This document shows positions 7,140 through 12,454 of a DNA stretch of 12,454 bases, piece after piece. A program made the translations under genes and the position numbers. Source of the DNA: Hyphomicrobiales bacterium (GTDB lineage: Bacteria > Pseudomonadota > Alphaproteobacteria > Rhizobiales > Rhizobiaceae); NCBI GenBank assembly GCA_011087745.1, contig JAALLB010000024.1, positions 1-12,454 of the forward strand. The letters are read 5' to 3'. Under the pieces are notes generated by a model. That model was not told where the DNA came from and made no database searches. It saw only the letters and a list, made by a program, of their open reading frames with translations. How positions within the stretch are numbered: the first letter of the stretch is position 1; each line of letters starts with the position of its first letter.

Positions 7140-7432
7140 CAGCTTATATGGTCGGACGCGTCGACGTAACGGACGGTGAAAAGTGGATGGAATATGCAAA
7201 GGCAGCGTCGCCAACAGTTGCAGCGCACGGCGGAAAGTATATTGCACGCGGCGGCGCAATTGAAGGCCTTGAGAATTTCGAAGACGAAGGCAAGCGTGTT
7301 GTAATCCTGGAATTTCCAGACATAGATGCAGCAAGAACCTGGTATAATTCGCAAGAATATCAAGCTGCAAAAGCCAAACGTGAAGGTGCTGGTTATGCTC
7401 GCTTTACGCTGGTTGAGGGATATGAGGGATAA
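7136..7432 (+). CDS. DUF1330 domain protein
   Basis: A 98-residue protein matching the DUF1330 family, a small cytosolic dimeric alpha/beta-barrel fold of unknown function. Recognisable parts are the start AYMVGRVDVTDGEKWMEYAK, a central HGGKYIARGG (residues 32-41), VVILEFPDIDAARTWYNSQE and the end GAGYARFTLVEGYEG. Its length is typical of single-domain members. The start ATG overlaps the LysE-family stop (ATGA), so the two are probably translationally coupled. It ends 58 bases before the formate dehydrogenase alpha start, with no terminator between. Being between the two dehydrogenase subunits suggests co-expression, but I cannot assign a reaction. No catalytic site is established for the family as far as I know. 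Confidence 0.85.
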   Translation: MTAYMVGRVDVTDGEKWMEYAKAASPTVAAHGGKYIARGGAIEGLENFEDEGKRVVILEFPDIDAARTWYNSQEYQAAKAKREGAGYARFTLVEGYEG

Positions 7433-7490
7433 TCACTCACTCTGGATAATCAACTGATTACTCGGAAAATGAATGACAGAGAGAACTAAA

Positions 7491-10280
7491 ATGACTGACC
7501 AAATCAAATTCACCCTGGACGGTAAAGAAGTAACAGCTTCCAAAGATGAAACCATCTGGGAAGTTGCAAAACGTGAAGGGACCCGTATCCCTCATCTTTG
7601 CCACCTGGATAAGCCCGGCTACCGTTCAGATGGTAACTGTCGTGCATGCATGGTTGAAGTTGAAGGTGAACGTGTTCTAGCTGCATCTTGCATCCGCAAT
7701 GTTGCAGAAGGCATGGTTGTAAACTCTCAGAATGAACGGGCTGACAAGTCTCGCAAGATGGTTTTTGAAATGCTGGCTGCAGATATGCGTCCACGCGAAG
7801 AAAGCCCGGATGATCAATCTGATTTCTGGCTTTGGTCTGAAAGCATGGGCATTACTGGCTCAGAGCGTTTTGAGAGCAAATTTGATGCTGGTCAGCATGT
7901 AGAGTTTGATATTTCCAACCCGGCAATCGCTGTAAACATGGACGCGTGTATTGCATGTAATGCTTGTGTGCGAGCCTGCCGCGAAGTTCAGGTCAACGAT
8001 GTCATCGGCATGGGGGAAAGAGGATCACATTCCGTACCGGTTTTCGATCTGGCTGATCCGATGGGCAACTCAACTTGTGTTACCTGCGGTGAATGTGTTC
8101 AGGCTTGTCCAACAGGTGCTCTTTATGAAAAAACCTTGATGGATGAGGCCAATAAAACTCGTGAAATCAAAGAGTTCGATAAAGTAGTCGATTCAGTTTG
8201 CCCATTTTGTGGTGTCGGTTGTCAAACGACAATGGCAGTTAAAGACAATAAAATTGTTCAGGTTGATGGTCGTAATGGCCCGGCAAATGAAAATCGTCTT
8301 TGTGTAAAAGGGCGGTTTGGTTATGACTACGCAATGAGCGAAGAGCGCCTGACCAAGCCGCTTATCCGCCGTGATGATGCACCAAAAGCTGGCGACATCG
8401 ACATGCGTTTCATGAAAACCTCTGACATTTTCAGAGAAGCAACTTGGGAAGAGGCTTTGGATAAAGCTGCTTCTGGCCTCAAGAAAATTTCTGATGAACG
8501 CGGTGGTTCGGCCCTTTCCGGATTTGGCTCGGCAAAAGGTTCAAACGAAGAAGCATATTTGTTCCAGAAATTTATTCGTCAGGGTTTCGGTACCAACAAC
8601 GTTGATCACTGTACCCGTCTTTGCCACGCTTCATCAGTTGCTGCATTGCTCGAAGGCGTTGGTTCCGGCGCTGTATCTGCACCGTTCACAGATTCCATGA
8701 AGTCTGATTGCATGATCGTAATCGGTGCACGTCCAGCACAAAATCACCCGGTTGCTGCGACCTATTTCAAGCAGGCCGCAAAAAAGGGCAAAAAGCTCAT
8801 CATCATGGACCCTCGCGGTCAGGATTTGATGCGTCATGCTTCTCATGCTCTAAAGTTTAAACCCGGCACTGACGTTGCAATGCTAAACGCTTTACTTCAC
8901 GTGATTATTGAAGAAGAGCTATATGACGAGCAATATATTCAGGCCAATGCTTCCGGTTTTGATGCACTAAAAGAAAAAGTCAAAGACTTCTCACCTGAAA
9001 CAATGAGTGAAGTATGCGGTATCGAAGCAGATGTTCTGCGCGATGTGGCCCGTGTTTATGCCACATCTGAACGTTCTATCATCTTTTGGGGAATGGGTGT
9101 TTCACAACATACTCATGGCACTGACAATGCCCGATGCCTTATCGCACTTGCGCTGATTACAGGACAAGTTGGTCGCGAAGGCACGGGGCTGCATCCATTG
9201 CGCGGTCAAAATAACGTTCAGGGCGCATCAGATGCGGGGCTTATCCCGATGATGTATCCTGATTACCGTTTGGTGGAGAATACGGACATCCGCGAAGAAA
9301 TGGAAGATTTTTGGGGCAGGACCCTTGATCCCAAGCGCGGTCTCACAGTGGTTGAAATCATGGATGCTATCCACGATGGTGAAATTTCCGGCATGTACGT
9401 GATGGGTGAAAATCCGGCAATGTCTGATCCGGACCAAATCCATGCACGCGGTGCCTTGGCCAAACTGAATCATCTGGTGGTGCAAGATATTTTTCTGACT
9501 GAAACCTGTTGGCACGCCGATGTTGTTTTACCAGCTTCTGCTCATGCAGAAAAACTTGGAACTTTCACAAATACAAACCGTCAGGTTCAATTGGGCCGTC
9601 CTGCGATAGACCCGCCAGGTGATGCCCGTCAGGATTGGGAACTTATAGTTGAACTTGCAAATCGAATTGGTCTTGAATGGAAATATGAGGGTGTCGGCGA
9701 GGTTTATACCGAAATGGCAGCTGTGATGAATTCCTTGAATTACATCACCTGGGAACGCTTAAACGCTGAAGATGTTATCTGTTACCCGGTAGATGAACCG
9801 GGTGGTTTTGGCAATGAAGTAATATTCACGGATGGTTTTCCAACCGCCGATGGCAGAGGCAAAATCGTGCCAGCGGACCTTCTTGCACCTGACGAAGTGC
9901 CGGACGAAGATTTTCCAATGGTTTTTACAACCGGTCGCTTGCTCGAACATTGGCATACGGGTGCGATGACGCGCCGTTCAACCGTACTCGATGAATTGGA
10001 ACCAGAAGGCATTGCAGCCATGAATGGGCATCAAATTGCCAAACTGGGACTGGAAGCTGGACAGATGATTGAGGTTTCCACAAGAAGAGGCACAATTTCT
10101 GCTGTTCTTCGGGAAGACCGTGATGTGGCTGATGATATGGTTTTCATTCCATTCTGCTTTAATGAGTCACCGGCGAACCGCCTGACAAACCCTCAGTTGG
10201 ACCCATTTGGTAAAATACCGGAGTTCAAATACTGCGCAGCAAAAGTTGGTGCTTTGACCCAAAAAGAAGCGGCTGAATAA
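7491..10280 (+). CDS. fdsA: NAD+-dependent formate dehydrogenase, catalytic (alpha) subunit, Mo/W-bis-MGD
   Basis: A 929-residue molybdopterin enzyme that oxidises formate to CO2. Domains in order: ferredoxin [2Fe-2S] (C37, C50, C53, C67); two [4Fe-4S] sites (C153, C156, C159, C163 and C196, C199, C202, C206); the molybdopterin-domain [4Fe-4S] (C237, C240, C244, C271, followed by K273); the bis-MGD catalytic body; and a C-terminal MGD-binding domain with FTTGRLLEHWHTGAMTRRS (812-830). The active-site metal ligand is C378 with H379 (NNVDHCTRLCHASS), a cysteine rather than selenocysteine form. R571 in RGQNNVQG is the likely formate-binding arginine. No His-Cys3 cluster motif follows the ferredoxin domain. 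The ATG at 7491 is chosen because GAGAGA (7479-7484) gives it a ribosome site; an in-frame ATG at 7473 would add six residues. Electrons pass to the fused beta subunit. Whether the metal is Mo or W cannot be told. Confidence 0.92.
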   Translation: MTDQIKFTLDGKEVTASKDETIWEVAKREGTRIPHLCHLDKPGYRSDGNCRACMVEVEGERVLAASCIRNVAEGMVVNSQNERADKSRKMVFEMLAADMRPREESPDDQSDFWLWSESMGITGSERFESKFDAGQHVEFDISNPAIAVNMDACIACNACVRACREVQVNDVIGMGERGSHSVPVFDLADPMGNSTCVTCGECVQACPTGALYEKTLMDEANKTREIKEFDKVVDSVCPFCGVGCQTTMAVKDNKIVQVDGRNGPANENRLCVKGRFGYDYAMSEERLTKPLIRRDDAPKAGDIDMRFMKTSDIFREATWEEALDKAASGLKKISDERGGSALSGFGSAKGSNEEAYLFQKFIRQGFGTNNVDHCTRLCHASSVAALLEGVGSGAVSAPFTDSMKSDCMIVIGARPAQNHPVAATYFKQAAKKGKKLIIMDPRGQDLMRHASHALKFKPGTDVAMLNALLHVIIEEELYDEQYIQANASGFDALKEKVKDFSPETMSEVCGIEADVLRDVARVYATSERSIIFWGMGVSQHTHGTDNARCLIALALITGQVGREGTGLHPLRGQNNVQGASDAGLIPMMYPDYRLVENTDIREEMEDFWGRTLDPKRGLTVVEIMDAIHDGEISGMYVMGENPAMSDPDQIHARGALAKLNHLVVQDIFLTETCWHADVVLPASAHAEKLGTFTNTNRQVQLGRPAIDPPGDARQDWELIVELANRIGLEWKYEGVGEVYTEMAAVMNSLNYITWERLNAEDVICYPVDEPGGFGNEVIFTDGFPTADGRGKIVPADLLAPDEVPDEDFPMVFTTGRLLEHWHTGAMTRRSTVLDELEPEGIAAMNGHQIAKLGLEAGQMIEVSTRRGTISAVLREDRDVADDMVFIPFCFNESPANRLTNPQLDPFGKIPEFKYCAAKVGALTQKEAAE

Positions 10281-10290
10281 ACAGCCGTTT
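10267..10290. terminator. Weak hairpin at the end of the formate dehydrogenase operon
   Basis: AAGCGGCTG (10267-10275) can pair with CAGCCGTTT (10282-10290), including one G-U pair, around a 6-base loop that contains the alpha-subunit stop codon. On the plus strand only TTT follows, so it is a poor intrinsic terminator. On the minus strand the stem is followed by a T-rich run, but no minus-strand gene needs it. Partial attenuation is possible. Confidence 0.3.
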
Positions 10291-10398
10291 CACCAACATG
10301 TAATATTTTTCTACTGTATCACTGTTGCCAATGGGTCAGCAGGGTAATAAACCTTATCATCAAGAACAAAACTTGACCGAGGACAGGTATATTATCCC

Positions 10399-11592
10399 AT
10401 GAACATTCACGAATATCAGGCTAAAGCACTTTTGAAAGCAGAAGGCGCTCCAGTATCTCTGGGCGTACCAATCCTTTCCGCAGATGATGTAGAAGCTGCG
10501 ATTGATGCACTTCCTGGCCCGCTTTGCGTAGTTAAGAGCCAAATCCACGCAGGTGGCCGCGGCAAAGGCAAGTTCAAGGAATTGCCAGAAGATGCACAAG
10601 GCGGTGTTCGTTTGGCATTTAGCCCGGATGAAGTTCGTTCGCATGTAAAAGAAATGCTTGGCAATACACTGGTGACAAAACAAACGGGCCCGGCTGGTAA
10701 ACAGGTGAACCGTCTCTATCTTGAAGATGGTGCAGACATTGACCGTGAGCTTTATCTTTCTGTTCTTGTAGATCGCGAAACCGGTCTGGTATCTTTTGTC
10801 GCCTCAACCGAAGGTGGTATGGACATCGAAGCAGTTGCGGAAGAAACCCCTGACCTCATTCACACTGTTGGAATTGACCCGGAAGCTGGTTGTACATCAG
10901 CAGATGTTGCAAAACTTGTCTCAGCATTCAAACTGGATGGTGCCGCAGCTAAAGATGCTGAAACACTTTTCCCACTGCTCTTTAACGCATTCGTAGAGAA
11001 AGACATGAGCTTGTTGGAAGTAAATCCGCTGATCGTTATGAAAGACGGGCATCTGCGCGTACTGGATGCAAAAATGTCATTTGATGGAAATGCTGAATTC
11101 CGCCACCCGGAATTGGCAGAACTGCGTGACCTAACAGAAGAAGATGCAAAAGAAATCGAAGCATCTAAGTTCGATCTTGCTTATATCGCACTGGATGGCG
11201 ACATCGGTTGTATGGTGAACGGTGCAGGTCTTGCCATGGCGACTATGGATATCATCAAGCTTTATGGTGCAGAGCCTGCAAACTTCCTCGATGTTGGTGG
11301 TGGCGCAACTGTAGAAAAGGTAACAGCAGCATTTAAAATCATTACGTCTGACCCTCAAGTCAAAGGAATTTTGGTAAATATCTTCGGCGGCATCATGCGC
11401 TGTGATGTTATCGCAGAAGGCGTTGTAACCGCCGTAAAAGATGTGGGTCTGAAAGTACCTCTTGTTGTGCGCTTGGAAGGTACAAAGGTTGAAGAGGGCA
11501 AGAGAATTATCAATGAAAGCGATGTAAATGTCGTTGCCGCTGATGATCTGGATGATGCCGCCCAGAAAATTGTGAAGGCTGTTAAGGGATAA
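10399..11592 (+). CDS. sucC: Succinyl-CoA synthetase (ADP-forming) beta subunit
   Basis: A 397-residue protein typical of SucC, the TCA-cycle subunit that binds nucleotide and, with SucD, interconverts succinyl-CoA and succinate with ATP formation. The N-terminal ATP-grasp region (1-240) shows MNIHEYQAKALLK, VVKSQIHAGGRGKGKFKE (44-61), the metal/nucleotide segment LLEVNP (205-210) and VLDAKMSFDGNAEFRHPE (221-238). The C-terminal CoA-ligase domain has FLDVGGGATVEKV (296-308) and NIFGGIMRCDVIAEG (327-341). The motifs fit SucC better than malate-CoA ligase MtkA, although specificity cannot be proved. The ribosome site GAGGACAGG (10379-10387) is about 11 bases from the ATG. Unusually, sucD does not follow; a cupin gene starts 6 bases downstream and mdh is not upstream. 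The alpha subunit must be encoded elsewhere. Confidence 0.93.
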   Translation: MNIHEYQAKALLKAEGAPVSLGVPILSADDVEAAIDALPGPLCVVKSQIHAGGRGKGKFKELPEDAQGGVRLAFSPDEVRSHVKEMLGNTLVTKQTGPAGKQVNRLYLEDGADIDRELYLSVLVDRETGLVSFVASTEGGMDIEAVAEETPDLIHTVGIDPEAGCTSADVAKLVSAFKLDGAAAKDAETLFPLLFNAFVEKDMSLLEVNPLIVMKDGHLRVLDAKMSFDGNAEFRHPELAELRDLTEEDAKEIEASKFDLAYIALDGDIGCMVNGAGLAMATMDIIKLYGAEPANFLDVGGGATVEKVTAAFKIITSDPQVKGILVNIFGGIMRCDVIAEGVVTAVKDVGLKVPLVVRLEGTKVEEGKRIINESDVNVVAADDLDDAAQKIVKAVKG

Positions 11593-11598
11593 AACACC

Positions 11599-11973
11599 GT
11601 GGCCCCAGCTAAATTGAACATACTTGCTTCTGCTGAAAAGCAAATCACTGAAACTTTTTCACCGCATATCGTGGGCGATGTGAATGACTATCAGGTGAAA
11701 GTTGCTAAATTCGGTGACGTCTTTGATTGGCATGCACATGACAATGAAGATGAAGCATTTTTGGTATTGAAAGGCCGAATCGCGATTGATTTTCGCGATG
11801 GCACGATGGAAATGGGAGAGGGTGATTTTACGGTGGTTCCAAAAACCATCGAGCATCGTCCCCGTTCCCTGACAAGTGAACCTGTAGTCTTGATGTTTGA
11901 ACCCGCAACAACACTTAATACAGGAAATGCAGAGAGCGATCTCACTGTAAATGAATTAAAAAGGTTGAACTGA
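11599..11973 (+). CDS. Small single-domain cupin protein
   Basis: A 124-residue protein with one cupin barrel. Motif 1, G(X)5HXH(X)4E(X)6G, is matched exactly by G39, H45, H47, E52 and G59 (WHAHDNEDEAFLVLKG). Motif 2 is partly matched by G75, P81 and H86. H45, H47, E52 and H86 would form the usual divalent-metal site. The start is a GTG at 11599, supported by AAGGGA (11584-11589) about 9 bases upstream and by the 6-base gap to sucC, which implies one transcript. No substrate can be inferred; related small cupins include mannose-6-phosphate-isomerase-like proteins and dioxygenases. Cytoplasmic, as no signal peptide is seen. Confidence 0.85.
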   Translation: MAPAKLNILASAEKQITETFSPHIVGDVNDYQVKVAKFGDVFDWHAHDNEDEAFLVLKGRIAIDFRDGTMEMGEGDFTVVPKTIEHRPRSLTSEPVVLMFEPATTLNTGNAESDLTVNELKRLN

Positions 11974-11976
11974 GTA

Positions 11977-12429
11977 ATGATTATCATCCGTAAATTAATA
12001 ACTGCAGCTTTTGCGACAACTATGTTGGCAACATCAGCAATAGCGCAACAGCAATCAGAAGTGCCTGAAACTACAACCGACCCGGTCTTTTTGTTCAATC
12101 GTGTTTGTTACGCGCAGGTGCCGGTAGTGAACAATATTGTTGATATGTCTACACGCTTTGCATGGGAGCAAATGGGCGGTGAAGACCTGAAGCAATTTAC
12201 ATCTCTTGAAAATCCAGACTTTATTGAAGGTTGGGATGTAAGATTATCAAAGCGCATTTATCGTCTTGGTGTCGTACAATCCAAACCAAGCGAAACCTTC
12301 AACAAGAACTATCCAGATTTCAAAGAGGGCACGGCAACAGCCTGTACTTTGGTTTTGGATGGCGAAGATGATGCAGATATCATTCTTGGTCGAATGAATA
12401 ATCTATACTCCGAGTCCTTGAAAATCTGA
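11977..12429 (+). CDS. Exported protein of unknown function
   Basis: A 150-residue protein I do not recognise with certainty. It begins with a Sec signal peptide: basic MIIIRK, hydrophobic LITAAFATTMLATS, and a likely cleavage site AIA|QQQ after residue 23, so the mature form is about 127 residues and probably periplasmic. Two cysteines remain after cleavage, C44 in FNRVCYAQVP and C123 in TACTLVLDGE; they could form a disulfide. The segment RFAWEQMGGEDLKQFTSLEN and the acidic DGEDDADIILGRMNNL are predicted helical by eye. The ATG lies three bases after the cupin stop, so it is probably in the sucC-cupin transcript. It resembles small alphaproteobacterial exported proteins with a CYAQVP-like motif, recalled only loosely. 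The C-terminus is short and a downstream frameshift cannot be excluded. Confidence 0.72.
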   Translation: MIIIRKLITAAFATTMLATSAIAQQQSEVPETTTDPVFLFNRVCYAQVPVVNNIVDMSTRFAWEQMGGEDLKQFTSLENPDFIEGWDVRLSKRIYRLGVVQSKPSETFNKNYPDFKEGTATACTLVLDGEDDADIILGRMNNLYSESLKI

Positions 12430-12454
12430 TTATTTGGGGTTGACGTTTCAGGCT

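Noticed and set aside
8601..8640. Possible selenocysteine at the formate dehydrogenase active site
   Set aside because: The codon at the active-site position is TGC (8622-8624), an ordinary cysteine, and no in-frame TGA is present.
10373..10393. TTGACC and TATATT before sucC as a promoter
   Set aside because: The spacing between the hexamers is only 9 bases, and the second one lies almost on the start codon. The AGGACAGG there is better read as the ribosome site.
11131..11643. A 170-codon open frame on the minus strand
   Set aside because: It lies opposite sucC and the cupin start, both of which have strong family matches. Its translation is rich in Cys and Phe with no recognisable motif, so it is a shadow frame.
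1..12454. CRISPR, tRNA, transposon, defence or phage system
   Set aside because: No repeat-spacer pattern, cloverleaf, transposase motif or phage gene was found on either strand. The gene content is metabolic and iron-related housekeeping.

Overview
The window looks like ordinary chromosome of an alphaproteobacterium, most likely from the Hyphomicrobiales (Rhizobiales) or a marine relative. The main evidence is a RirA iron-sulfur regulator whose three cysteines (C91, C99, C105) fall in the typical RirA positions. Next to it lie an Irr-type ICE box and a RirA-type IRO box, a regulator pair characteristic of alphaproteobacteria that control iron without classical Fur. By eye the DNA is of moderate GC, poorer than typical Rhizobium. 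No tRNA, rRNA, CRISPR array, insertion sequence or phage gene was recognised.

Layout. (1) 1-245: the C-terminal end of an M24 peptidase-fold protein (ectoine-hydrolase-like), entering from the left and broken by a one-base frameshift. (2) 253-3562: an iron module, with rirA on the minus strand and the Fe(III) ABC transporter genes fbpA-fbpB on the plus strand. The control region between them carries an ICE box on the rirA side and an IRO box on the fbpA side. The transporter ATPase gene is not in the window. (3) 3559-4552: a PIG3-type NAD(P)H quinone oxidoreductase gene, convergent with fbpB and split by one frameshift. (4) 4795-10280: a formate dehydrogenase locus. It holds a fused diaphorase subunit (NuoE-like plus NuoF-like domains), a LysE-family exporter, a DUF1330 protein and the molybdenum/tungsten catalytic subunit. 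The first three genes are translationally overlapped. (5) 10399-12429: sucC (succinyl-CoA synthetase beta) without sucD next to it, then a small cupin and a small exported protein of unknown function.

How the parts work together. Under iron-replete conditions RirA should repress fbpAB; under iron limitation Irr should repress rirA, so iron uptake is released. The formate dehydrogenase oxidises formate to CO2 and passes electrons through iron-sulfur clusters and FMN to NAD+. It needs at least seven clusters, so it is a heavy iron consumer lying next to an iron regulon; a functional link is only inference.

I do not see a convincing undescribed system. The points most worth a second look are the paired Irr/RirA control region, the LysE-DUF1330 pair placed between the two formate dehydrogenase subunits, the absence of the usual His-Cys3 cluster motif in the catalytic subunit, the isolated sucC, and the two single-event frameshifts, which may be gene decay or assembly errors.
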